Assembly (NCBI RefSeq): GCF_023721715.1 | Contig: NZ_JAMDLG010000001.1 | Coordinates: 1,305,889-1,369,888 of the forward strand | DNA length: 64,000 bases | Source: Parasegetibacter sp. NRK P23 | Lineage (GTDB): Bacteria > Bacteroidota > Bacteroidia > Chitinophagales > Chitinophagaceae | Reading direction: 5' to 3' | Translations under genes and position numbers: made by a program | Notes under the pieces: generated by a model | The model's input: the letters and a program-made list of their open reading frames with translations, nothing else | Database searches by the model: none | Told to the model about the DNA's origin: nothing | Part shown: piece after piece, positions 35,094 to 43,687 of the stretch | Layout: each line of letters starts with the position of its first letter | Position numbering within the stretch: position 1 is the first letter of the stretch

Positions 35094-35939
35094 TTATCTT
35101 TTGTTGGTAAAAAGAGCCGCTATCTCCACATCACTGATGGGTGTGGTATAAATCCTCAACTGGTCGAGCATACCGGTATAACGTTGCATCCAACTGTCAG
35201 GTGAGTTGCTGAATACGCCGGCATGCTGCTGGAAGCCGCCGATCACCAGTTTGGAAGGATCCACGAAAGCCAGCTTGCCCAGCGGAGCGCCATTTCTCAT
35301 CCTGTCTTCCACCGCGGGCGACAAAGCATATTTCACTCCATCCACGAAAGCCGAAAATTTAGAGGTGGTTTCATCGTACCGGAAAGCAAGGTGTTTCCAC
35401 TTGCCATACATATCGGGAATACGGGCCGGATTAGAGCCCGATCCAGTAAACTCCACCCAATTTCCTGCGAAGTGGAACTTCACCAGCATGGAGTTGTCGT
35501 TCGCATCACCGTTCCCTTCGATCATACAGAACAGGTTACCCCAGAAATCAGAGTTCCTGCCCAATACAAACACCGTTTGTGCCCCACCGGTATGTTTGTT
35601 GGTATTGATCCAGAAAGAAACCGTAAAGCTCGTCATGGTGGACACTTTGGGGCCACCACCAGGCAATACGATCATGGCGTTGGAGGCGCCTTTGTAAGCC
35701 TTGCCATTGATGCCATCCACATAAGTAACATTGGAGGCTACGCCTTTTTCGTAATATATACTGTCAATCGGACTTTCCTCGAACCAGAACATCCTTTGGA
35801 GCGGACCATTCAGTTTGGCCGTATCATCGGGGATGATCACCAACGGGGGGCGGTACATTTTCTGGCAGGAAGGCAACACGGCGACGAGGATAAGCGCCAG
35901 CGCCAATATCTTACAAAGCGCGATTTTATTTCGGTTCAT
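35094..35939 (-). CDS. LamG-like (concanavalin-A fold) lipoprotein, probable surface glycan-binding protein
   Basis: 281 residues. A lipobox (AVLPSCQK) follows a hydrophobic leader. A LamG/jelly-roll domain covers most of the rest (FTVSFWINTN, GKWKHLAFRYDE, FSAFVDGVKY, MLDQLRIYTTPISDVEIAALF). No glycosidase motif is seen. Position directly after susD is where PULs usually encode a surface glycan-binding protein (SusE/F position), which is the inferred role. Confidence 0.82.
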   Translation of the reverse strand: MNRNKIALCKILALALILVAVLPSCQKMYRPPLVIIPDDTAKLNGPLQRMFWFEESPIDSIYYEKGVASNVTYVDGINGKAYKGASNAMIVLPGGGPKVSTMTSFTVSFWINTNKHTGGAQTVFVLGRNSDFWGNLFCMIEGNGDANDNSMLVKFHFAGNWVEFTGSGSNPARIPDMYGKWKHLAFRYDETTSKFSAFVDGVKYALSPAVEDRMRNGAPLGKLAFVDPSKLVIGGFQQHAGVFSNSPDSWMQRYTGMLDQLRIYTTPISDVEIAALFTNKR

Positions 35940-35969
35940 AACACTTCATTTTAATGCGTAAGAAAATAC

Positions 35970-37484
35970 TTACTGGTAATCCGGGTTCTGAATGAGTACA
36001 CCATTCGACTTGTCGATTTCGGGCTGCGGAATGGGCAGGTACCTGTTTCGGGGCTGGTAATTTTTCCCGAGCGCGTTGAATACTTCCTGCGCGGTTCCCC
36101 AGCGGACGAGGTCGTAGAAACGTTCATTTTCCATGCCGAACTCCACCCTTCTTTCATGGCGGATGGCGGCCCTGAGTTGATCCTTATCGGTAGTGGTTAC
36201 TGCGGGCAATGTGCCTGCGGGCGCACCTTGCCTGGCGCGGTTCCGTACCAGTTCCAGCCAGGTGAGTGCATCGGTCACATTTTGTGTGCCCCCCAGTTCG
36301 TTGGCCGCTTCAGCGGCCCAGAGCAGCACATCGGCGTAACGGATCACGCGGAGGTTCATCCAGCGGCCCTTGCGGGGGTTTCCGCCACCAATCGTATTTC
36401 GGACGTTAGGGTTCGTATAAGTCTTCCTGTTATAATACAACTTATTGAACTGGCTTTGGGAAGTGATCACACCATTCACCCCATAAGGATCGGGAGAGTT
36501 GTTGGGCATGATGGTGGCGTTCTTCCTGGGATCGTTGGGTTCGAAAGCATCGGCCAGGTCCTGCGTGGGCGTGTTCCATCCGAAGCCGAGATCCCATACA
36601 CCGGAGCCGCGCACGCCCTGCACTTCGGCATACTGGATACCAAAGTCCTGGGTGGCGGAATAGAAAGCCTGAATCTCAAAGATGGATTCAGCGCTGTTCT
36701 CCCCTGTTTCTGAAAACAACTGCACGTAAGGCGTATGCAGCGAATAAGCATTGGAGCCAATCACTTCTTTGGCGGCCGCAAGGGCGCCGGACCAGTTGCT
36801 CCGTGTGATGAAGGTTTTCGCCTGCAACGCTTTGGCGGCCCATTTGGTGGTCCTGCCGATAAACCGGGGTTCCCAGGATGGCGGCAGGTTGGCAGCCGCT
36901 TCCTGCAGGTCGGCATCTATCAGGGCGTAGATTTCGTCAACCGTTGCTTTGGGTTTGTTCCCATCTTCCACGTTCTCTACCAGGAAATCAATTTTGGGTA
37001 CCTGTCCGAAGGCGCGCACCAGGTTGAAATAAGCATAGGCGCGCAGGAACTTCGCTTCCGCCCTGTTGACGATTTCCGCGGCATTGGGGTTATCGAGTTT
37101 TTCCACGGCATCAATCACATCATTGGTGAGTTTGATGAGCCGGTAGTGATCGCCCCAGTAATCGTTGAGCAGCCAGAAATCTTTGGTGTAGTTGAATTCA
37201 TCGAAGAAAGTTTCCGCCGCGAGGTTATCGCTGGGAATACTTCCCTTATCGGCATCATCGGAACGAATGCTGTGTACCGCGATGAACTTAATGCCCGACA
37301 TGCCTTCGGTTCTTAACCCGGCATACATGGCGAACACCTGCGATTCAATAGAACTTGCGCCCAGGTCGTCCAGCGTGTACCTGCCCAGTGGTTCCCTTTC
37401 CAGGAATTTCTTACATCCCGGCAACAGCAGCATGGCCATAGCGGCAAACGAGATGCTGAAGCTTATCCTCAATATATTTTTCAT
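35970..37484 (-). CDS. SusD/RagB-family outer-membrane nutrient-binding lipoprotein
   Basis: 504 residues. Lipobox LLPGCKK, then the SusD N-terminal sequence FLEREPLGRYTLDDL. The tetratricopeptide-like helices (EAKFLRAYAYFNLVRAFGQVP) and the C-terminal block (RVIRYADVLLWAAEAANELGG, ERRVEFGMENERFYDLVRWG, RNRYLPIPQPEID) are characteristic. It caps the SusC barrel and captures oligosaccharides at the surface. It lies 19 bases after susC. Confidence 0.95.
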   Translation of the reverse strand: MKNILRISFSISFAAMAMLLLPGCKKFLEREPLGRYTLDDLGASSIESQVFAMYAGLRTEGMSGIKFIAVHSIRSDDADKGSIPSDNLAAETFFDEFNYTKDFWLLNDYWGDHYRLIKLTNDVIDAVEKLDNPNAAEIVNRAEAKFLRAYAYFNLVRAFGQVPKIDFLVENVEDGNKPKATVDEIYALIDADLQEAAANLPPSWEPRFIGRTTKWAAKALQAKTFITRSNWSGALAAAKEVIGSNAYSLHTPYVQLFSETGENSAESIFEIQAFYSATQDFGIQYAEVQGVRGSGVWDLGFGWNTPTQDLADAFEPNDPRKNATIMPNNSPDPYGVNGVITSQSQFNKLYYNRKTYTNPNVRNTIGGGNPRKGRWMNLRVIRYADVLLWAAEAANELGGTQNVTDALTWLELVRNRARQGAPAGTLPAVTTTDKDQLRAAIRHERRVEFGMENERFYDLVRWGTAQEVFNALGKNYQPRNRYLPIPQPEIDKSNGVLIQNPDYQ

Positions 37485-37503
37485 GGAAGTATCGTTTTGT
37501 TAA

Positions 37504-40500
37504 TTAGAAATTCAGGTTTACGCCAAAGGAATAGATGGCCGGCAACGGATAAGAACCGTTGTCAACACCGAACTGCGTGGAGCTGCCCCCGAACTCCGGT
37601 GTGTATCCTGTATTGTTCTTGAAAGTTTTCAGGTTCTGTGCATTGAGGAACACGCGCAGCGATTTCATATGAAGTTTTTCCAATGCTGCCGTGCTGAAAC
37701 TATAGCCCAGTTGAATGTTCCTGAACCTGAAATAACTTCCGTCTTCTATATAGTAAGTCGAATTCAGCACATTGTTCGCGCGGCCGGTATGCAGGATAGG
37801 CTCCCAGTTAGAAGTTCCTACGCCGTTCCAGCGACCCAGTTGGTACGCGCCGAAATTGAATTGCGTAAACGTTCCTTTGTTCCAGTTCCTGAAAATTTCG
37901 TTGCCGTAAACACCCTGTCCTTCCAGGTTCAGGTCGAAGCCTTTGTAGCTGATGTTGAAGGCGACGCCGTAAGTGAAATCGGGGGTGGGGTTTCCGATCA
38001 TGGTGCGGTCGTCGTTATCAATCTGTCCATCTCCATTCACATCACGGAATTTAATGTCGCCGGGTTTTACTTCATTCAGCAGGTTAGCGGGAGATTTGAT
38101 GATCTCTTCCTGTGTCTGGTAAATACCTTCTGAAATAAATCCGAAGAAATAGCCGATGGGCAGACCTGCACGGGTTCTGCTGGGATCACTTACGATTTCG
38201 TAACCATCACGTACCAGGAAATTCACTTTGTTGTTGATGGTGGTGATGTTACCGCTGATGGAGTAGTTCCAGTCTTTTGAAATTTTATCGTTCCAGGTGG
38301 CGAGGAATTCGAAACCATTGTTGGACACTTCGCCTACGTTACTCAGTTCGGGACTTCCACCAGAAGAACCAAACGGTGGTTTGATAACAAGGATATCTTT
38401 AGTTATTTTGTCATAATAGTTCGCCTCGATATGTAGGCGGTTCCGGAACGTATTCATTTCGATACCGGTTTCCCATGAATGAACCGTTTCCCAATGCAGA
38501 TTTGGATCTACAAAATATTCAGGCTGCAATGCCTGCACTACATTATTTCCAAAAACCGCGGAGTTTGCGCCGGAAAGTGTTGGAAACATAGGATAAACCC
38601 TGCTTCCGCTGTTCTGGTTACCGAGTACGCCCCAACTGGCTTTCAACTTCAGGAAATCTATCGCGTCTACATTTGTCATAAAGTTCTCTTCTGAAATTTC
38701 CCATGCCGCACCTATCGCGCCAAAGTTCTGCCATATTTGTCCACCTCCGGCGGGGCCATTGAATGCAGAACTTCCATCTCTTCTGTAAGAGGCATTTAAA
38801 AGATACCTTCCTTTGTAATTATAAAGCGCTCTGAAAAGATAAGACGCGTTGGCTCTTTCCCATGCATCTGAATTACCCCTTAAAGTGGTAGCATCTCCAA
38901 TGTCGGCATTGGCATACCAGAACCTGGGATCATTGGGAATGGGTCTTCCGGTCCCCTGCCTTACACTGGCCGTAGTTTGTTCATAAGAATCAAAATAAGT
39001 GGTGAAGCCCGTCATCGCGGTAAGGTTGTGGTCGCCGAACCTTTTCTTATAGGTAAGCAGGTAATCACTTTGTATTTTGATGAAATTGTTCTTGTACTCA
39101 CTCACTGAAGTTTCGGGCTGAACGGAGTCAACGGGCACCGGGCTGATCTCCGGGTTATAGAAGACAGTTTGCGGCTGGTATGACCTTCCGGAATTGAACC
39201 CGTAATCAGCGAAGAGCGATGTTCTGAACGTAAAATCGTTGAGGAACTTCACTTCGCCGAAAATACTTCCCACGGCCCTGTATTCGTAGTTACGGGCATT
39301 GTTGGCCTGCACTTCAACACTATTGAGCGGGTTGAACACCTGCGCGCGCTGGAAGCCCGGCATGGTATGGTACAACCCGTAAGCTTCGTTGTACACCGGT
39401 GCAATGGGCGCCGCGGTAAGGGCGGTTCCCACATCTTTGTTTACGGGCAATTTCGCACGATAACCATTGAAGTTGATGCCGAATTTAAGCGCTTTCGACA
39501 CCTGCAGTTCGTCGCTGAAATTAAGTGTGGTCTTCTGTAATTGTTCGTGTTTGATCAGGCCTTCTTCCGTAACATAGCCCACGCCGAGGTAAAACCGGTT
39601 CTTATCCGTAGCGCCGGTGATGCTGATGTTGTTGTAATTGAGTACGGCATCCTGGAATATCAGGTCCTGCCAGTCGGTATTGGCTTGCCAGTTCGTATAA
39701 TCGAAGGCGGGGTTGCCCTGGTTGGCGAGTTGCTCATCGTAGAGCATTTTAAATTCCGGCCCGTTGGTGAGTTTGATGCGGTCCACCACTTTTTTGATGC
39801 CCACGGTGGAGTTGAAGTTCACGGTAAGCTGACCGGACTTTGCTTTTTTAGTGGTCACGATGATCACACCGTTGGCGCCCCTCACCCCGAAGATGGCGAG
39901 TGATGAAGGATCTTTCAGGATCTCCATGGATTCGATATCCGCGGGGTTGATAAAGTTGATGTTGTCGTTGATGATACCGTCCACCACGTAGATCGGCTTC
40001 ACACCATTGATGGTATTTGTTCCGCGGATGCGGATATCCGGTTCCTGCCCCGGGCGACCGGAGTTCACGATGGTAAGACCGGGCACTTTTCCCTGCAAAG
40101 AAGCCATGGGGTTGGTCGCGGGTTTATCGGCCACTTCCGATCCTTTTATCGTTTGGATGGAACCGGTAAGATCGCGCCTTGCGGCGGAACCGTAACCGAT
40201 CACCACCACCTGGTCGAGTGATTGCGTGGACTGCACCAGCACCACATTAATCTCCGTTCTGCCATTCACCTGCACTTCCTGTTCGGTATATCCTACGAAA
40301 GAGACCACCAGGGTGGCATCATCAGGCACATTCAGGGAGAAAGCGCCTTCGGAATCAGCAGCGGTGCCGAGGTTGGTGCCTTTCACCCGCACGGAGGCTC
40401 CGGCAATGGGTTCACCTTTTTCGTCCATGATTTTTCCCCGCACCTGCACGTCCTTCATGGCCGTGCCCCTGGTTTTCAATACCACCAAACCGTTGTCGAG

Positions 40501-40830
40501 CAATTGATAGTTCACCGTGGTCTCGTTGAACATCCTGTTCAATACGTTGGTCACCAGTTCATCTTTTGCTTCAAGGGTTACCTTATTAAAACCATCCAGC
40601 AAGGCCTGGTTGTATAAGAAACGGAGTTCTGATTTTTTTTCGATCTGGCTCAATGCCTTACGGACATCCACCGATTCGAATTTGATGCTGATCTTCTTTT
40701 GGGAGAATCCGCCGGCGGAAACATGCACACAGGCGGCGAGGAGCAATACAGTCATTAGTTTCATAATCCTCGTTAGCTTTTGGATGACCGGGGGTTCCGG
40801 AATTCCCAACACGAGTTGGATTTTTTTCAT
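37504..40830 (-). CDS. SusC/RagA-family TonB-linked outer-membrane receptor with STN domain
   Basis: 1108 residues from the ATG at 40830 (MKKIQLVLG); the open frame upstream is not coding. The signal peptide region is followed by an STN (secretin/TonB short N-terminal) domain at about 50-110 (ISIKFESVDVRKALSQIEKK). A carboxypeptidase-regulatory-like domain (VRGKIMDEKGEPIAGASV), a plug domain (PMASLQGKVPGL, PIYVVDGI) and the 22-strand barrel ending YSFGVNLNF come next. The STN domain is the part that signals to a FecR anti-sigma factor, and fecR and the ECF sigma gene lie directly upstream. Confidence 0.95.
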   Translation of the reverse strand: MKKIQLVLGIPEPPVIQKLTRIMKLMTVLLLAACVHVSAGGFSQKKISIKFESVDVRKALSQIEKKSELRFLYNQALLDGFNKVTLEAKDELVTNVLNRMFNETTVNYQLLDNGLVVLKTRGTAMKDVQVRGKIMDEKGEPIAGASVRVKGTNLGTAADSEGAFSLNVPDDATLVVSFVGYTEQEVQVNGRTEINVVLVQSTQSLDQVVVIGYGSAARRDLTGSIQTIKGSEVADKPATNPMASLQGKVPGLTIVNSGRPGQEPDIRIRGTNTINGVKPIYVVDGIINDNINFINPADIESMEILKDPSSLAIFGVRGANGVIIVTTKKAKSGQLTVNFNSTVGIKKVVDRIKLTNGPEFKMLYDEQLANQGNPAFDYTNWQANTDWQDLIFQDAVLNYNNISITGATDKNRFYLGVGYVTEEGLIKHEQLQKTTLNFSDELQVSKALKFGINFNGYRAKLPVNKDVGTALTAAPIAPVYNEAYGLYHTMPGFQRAQVFNPLNSVEVQANNARNYEYRAVGSIFGEVKFLNDFTFRTSLFADYGFNSGRSYQPQTVFYNPEISPVPVDSVQPETSVSEYKNNFIKIQSDYLLTYKKRFGDHNLTAMTGFTTYFDSYEQTTASVRQGTGRPIPNDPRFWYANADIGDATTLRGNSDAWERANASYLFRALYNYKGRYLLNASYRRDGSSAFNGPAGGGQIWQNFGAIGAAWEISEENFMTNVDAIDFLKLKASWGVLGNQNSGSRVYPMFPTLSGANSAVFGNNVVQALQPEYFVDPNLHWETVHSWETGIEMNTFRNRLHIEANYYDKITKDILVIKPPFGSSGGSPELSNVGEVSNNGFEFLATWNDKISKDWNYSISGNITTINNKVNFLVRDGYEIVSDPSRTRAGLPIGYFFGFISEGIYQTQEEIIKSPANLLNEVKPGDIKFRDVNGDGQIDNDDRTMIGNPTPDFTYGVAFNISYKGFDLNLEGQGVYGNEIFRNWNKGTFTQFNFGAYQLGRWNGVGTSNWEPILHTGRANNVLNSTYYIEDGSYFRFRNIQLGYSFSTAALEKLHMKSLRVFLNAQNLKTFKNNTGYTPEFGGSSTQFGVDNGSYPLPAIYSFGVNLNF

Positions 40831-41002
40831 AATTTTCCATTGACAAGTTAATGAATAGGAGTTCCTGTTCACAAGCAGTTGCGAACTCCGGGCGTTAACA
40901 AAAGGCGGGAAATGTGGCAGCATTTTCCGTCCTTCTTTGTAATTATTTCAGGACGATTCAGGAGGTGTTAGGCGTTACTTCAGTCATTTGGCAGCGTCGA
41001 TT

Positions 41003-42094
41003 TTAATGGTTTATCAAAATACTTTTCCCGTTGTGGGCGTAGGTAAAGTCTGCTGTAATCTGTAATGCTTTCAGCGCTTCTTCGCAGGTTTCCCGGTCGA
41101 ATTTCCCGGTAAACCGAAGCCCTGCTATTTTTTCATCGAGGAAGCGGATATCCACACCGAACCATCTCTCCATTTTCACCGCAAGTTCAGCGAAAGACTC
41201 ATCTTCAAACACAAGTGTATTGGCCACCCATGCGGTTTCGATGCGTATACTGTCGGCACGCGTATAATGCAAAGGTTGCACCAGCACCGTTTTGGTGGAA
41301 GCTGTGCCTTTTTCACCCGTTTCGGCTTCCATTGCGGAAGGCTTTTCCCCTTTCACCACTATTTTTTCATTGGGTTTGAGCAGGATTGGTTTCATATCGG
41401 CATTCAACACCTTCACTTCCACGCTTCCGCGCACCAGGGCCGTTTCCGCAAAACCATCGGAAGCGTAGGCCTTCACATTGAAAGCCGTACCCAGCACTTT
41501 TACATCCATCTGTGCCGTATGAATAATGAAGGGACGTTTTTTATCGTGGGTTACATCAAAATAAGCCTCCCCTTCCAGTTGTACGTTCCTTAACGGGCCA
41601 TTGAACGCGGAATCGTAAATAAGTTTGCTGTCGGCATTCAGCAGCACCACGGAACCATCGGGCAACACTACCCTGGAGCGGGTGCCTTTCGCGGTGGTCA
41701 CCACTTCTTCAGGCAACGAACTATTACTTCTCAGCAATGGTGTGCCGTTTCTCATCGCCCACCATGTTCCTGCCACAAGAATCAATATTGCGGCCGCGCT
41801 TAACCAGGTGGACAATTTTTTATAGAAAGGAACGGAACCATTCCGGTCTTCAAGCGTACCTTCTTCCATCGAAACACCGCGTTGCTCCATGCGGGCGAGG
41901 TGGTCCTCCCAGGCATGATCAACCTGCTGCGGTGCGGTCTTAACAGGCTGTTTCCACAAACCCGTGACATGATCAGCGGCATAGTGCATATCGGGATCCT
42001 GCCGGAGCCACTGTTCCAGTTCCGCGAGTTCGGCCTCGGTGGCTTCTCCCGCCAGTTTTTTCGACAACAATTCCCAGATAGCTTCTTTTGACAT
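41003..42094 (-). CDS. FecR-family anti-sigma factor
   Basis: 363 residues from the ATG at 42094 (MSKEAIWELLSKKLAGEATEAE). A cytoplasmic N-terminal sigma-binding part of about 85 residues is followed by one membrane helix (LSAAAILILVAGTWWAM). A periplasmic FecR domain follows (VVLPDGSVVLLNADSKLIY, GEAYFDVTHDKKRPFIIHT, VKVLGTAFNVKAY), with a C-terminal STN-interacting domain (FTGKFDRETCEEALKALQ). It transmits occupancy of the SusC receptor to the ECF sigma factor. Confidence 0.93.
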   Translation of the reverse strand: MSKEAIWELLSKKLAGEATEAELAELEQWLRQDPDMHYAADHVTGLWKQPVKTAPQQVDHAWEDHLARMEQRGVSMEEGTLEDRNGSVPFYKKLSTWLSAAAILILVAGTWWAMRNGTPLLRSNSSLPEEVVTTAKGTRSRVVLPDGSVVLLNADSKLIYDSAFNGPLRNVQLEGEAYFDVTHDKKRPFIIHTAQMDVKVLGTAFNVKAYASDGFAETALVRGSVEVKVLNADMKPILLKPNEKIVVKGEKPSAMEAETGEKGTASTKTVLVQPLHYTRADSIRIETAWVANTLVFEDESFAELAVKMERWFGVDIRFLDEKIAGLRFTGKFDRETCEEALKALQITADFTYAHNGKSILINH

Positions 42095-42154
42095 GAAAAC
42101 GGATTGGTATGTAGAGGACAAAATTTTCCGTTCATCCCCCTAAGCCATCCGGCA

Positions 42155-42748
42155 TTATTTTTTAGAACCGGGGGCGGTAGGTGTGGTACGGTGCAGGTCG
42201 AAGCGGATGGTGCTGCCCAGTTTCTTTACGGCCAGGGTTACCTGGGCCTCTACTGTTTTGATGGAGATGTCGAGCAGTTCGGCCACTTCCTTGTATTTAA
42301 GGCCGTCTTCCTTCACGAGTTTGAAAATCATTTTACACCGTGGCGGGAGTTGGTTCACTGCCAGTCGTACGCGATTGGCCATTTCACGGGTAATCAGCAC
42401 CTGTTCGGGATCGGCGTAAAGACTCTTCAGTTCTACAGAAAGCTGGTCGAGTTCGAAGGTTTTGTTTTTGAGTAATTTCTGAAGGTAGTTAAGGGAAAAA
42501 TTTTTAGTGGAAACGTAGAGGTATAATTTCAGGTTGTCGATTTGTTCTAACTGTTTTCTTTTCTCCCATATGCGGATGAACACATCGGAAACAATCTCTT
42601 CCGCCAGCTCATGGGATTTGATAAAAGAGTATGCGAACTGATAGAGCCAGGGTTGCAGGTTTTTGAACAACGACTTATACGCCAACTGATCGTCGTTCCT
42701 GGCGATCTGGGTTTGTAAATACCTGATATCGTGTTCAGAGAGGTTCAT
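42155..42748 (-). CDS. ECF RNA polymerase sigma factor (FecI/RpoE-like)
   Basis: 197 residues from the ATG at 42748; another ATG lies six bases upstream. Region 2 (YSFIKSHELAEEIVSDVFIRIWEKR) and region 4 (LPPRCKMIFKLVKEDGLKYKEVAELLDISIKTVEAQ) are clear, with no region 3. It precedes fecR by 60 bases. Together with the STN-bearing SusC it forms a trans-envelope regulon that probably drives the PUL. The tRNA promoter lies divergently upstream. Confidence 0.93.
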   Translation of the reverse strand: MNLSEHDIRYLQTQIARNDDQLAYKSLFKNLQPWLYQFAYSFIKSHELAEEIVSDVFIRIWEKRKQLEQIDNLKLYLYVSTKNFSLNYLQKLLKNKTFELDQLSVELKSLYADPEQVLITREMANRVRLAVNQLPPRCKMIFKLVKEDGLKYKEVAELLDISIKTVEAQVTLAVKKLGSTIRFDLHRTTPTAPGSKK

Positions 42749-42812
42749 TGGCATGGATGCAACCGGCTATGAAAAGACAAATATCGGCTACAAATTGTTG
42801 CACGAAAAATTA

Positions 42813-42843
42813 TTGAATTGCCGTAGGAATTTTGCTACATTTG
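42813..42843 (+). promoter_or_regulatory. Promoter of the tRNA gene
   Basis: A -33 TTG at 42813-42815 and a -7 box TACATTTG at 42836-42843 are separated by 20 bases, the Bacteroidota pattern. The start would be near 42849, about 20 bases before the tRNA. Confidence 0.65.
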
Positions 42844-42869
42844 CACCCTGCCGGGAAAATCCCGTGCGG

Positions 42870-42943
42870 GGATCTTTAGCTCAGTTGGTTAGAGCATCTG
42901 ACTCATAATCAGAGGGTCGCTGGTTCGAGCCCGGCAAGATCCA
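42870..42943 (+). tRNA. tRNA with CAT anticodon (elongator Met, or Ile2 if lysidine-modified)
   Basis: 74 bases. The acceptor stem GGATCTT/AAGATCC, D-arm AGCTCAGTTGGTTAGAGC, anticodon stem TCTGA/TCAGA around loop CTCATAA, and T-arm GCTGG-TTCGAGC-CCGGC are all intact. The G1:C72 pair and the lack of a GGG anticodon stem exclude the initiator. The T-arm and variable region (GGTCGCTGG) resemble bacterial Ile2 as much as Met, so the amino acid is uncertain. CCA is not encoded. The A+T-rich accessory region begins just downstream. Confidence 0.92.
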
Positions 42944-42952
42944 CTGGAAATC

Positions 42953-42985
42953 AAGGGATTATACATAGTATATTCCCTTTTTTTG
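42953..42985 (+). terminator. Terminator of the tRNA transcript
   Basis: AAGGGA-(T)-TATAC and GTATA-(T)-TCCCTT form a hairpin at 42953-42979, followed by a T-run. Confidence 0.8.
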
Positions 42986-43133
42986 TGGGGTTTTGCAAAT
43001 TTGCCTAACATTTCAAAAAGCGGCTTTATTTACCTGTCTGCTTATTTGTGTTGCGAAAATGGAAAAGAGCTGGTTGAATGTCCTGAGCGGAAGGCGTTTA
43101 CGGAGATGAAATTACCGAATTTTCTGCCCATTT

Positions 43134-43580
43134 TCAGAGGGTAGATAAAGTACGCCAACATTCTGGCTTTATAAGGCTGTATTGGTTAGCATATATATCG
43201 AAACGCTCAAAAACGACCCTTCCAAAATCCTCCTCCGTCTTTATATCCGGATAGATTTTCGCCGGTTCGACCGCATCAAAACTTTCCCCACCTTCTTTAT
43301 GCAGCAACCAATCGAGGTCAGTGGTAGAATATTTAAATGTCACGAGTCTTGTCCATCGTCAGGCACTGCCCCCGTAGTGTTCAATTGAAAAAAATCCTTT
43401 CGTGATAGCGATACCGGTATATGGGTCTCCCATCATTCCACCGCAATCAATGCACAGAACAACGTTTCTCGCTGCCAGTTTATAGGTTCCATCCTGTTGC
43501 CCTAATAAAGCAGGAGTGGCTTCTTTTCCGGATGGTCTGCAACATCGGAAGTCTCCTTTTCATTATAATCAAGACCAGAT
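43134..43580 (-). pseudogene. Decayed gene of an unnamed secreted-type Bacteroidota family
   Basis: Read on the minus strand, one frame gives a continuous protein-like text: LLGQQDGTYKLAARNVVLCIDCGGMMGD (in parts), then GFFSIEHYGGSA, a TGA stop at 43361-43359, then RWTRLVTFKYST and WLLHKEGGESFDAVEP to the stop at 43134. The TGA most simply replaces a tryptophan codon (SAWRWTR). Upstream, near 43520-43530, the coding text moves to another frame (DVADHPEK). So there is one nonsense and one frameshift lesion and no clear start. Function unknown; I do not recognise a named domain. Confidence 0.55.
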
Positions 43581-43687
43581 CGGGAAATGGGTCTCTATTC
43601 AGCGTTATTAGACGATTTAGCCACCCATTCTCAAATAATCATTCCCCAACTATTAGGTTTGACACATTGACATAGGAATTCAGTTAT

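Noticed and set aside
42870-42943. Search for an att-type duplicate of the tRNA 3' end further right
   Set aside because: No copy of the T-arm/acceptor sequence was noticed in the rest of the window, so an integration boundary is not claimed.
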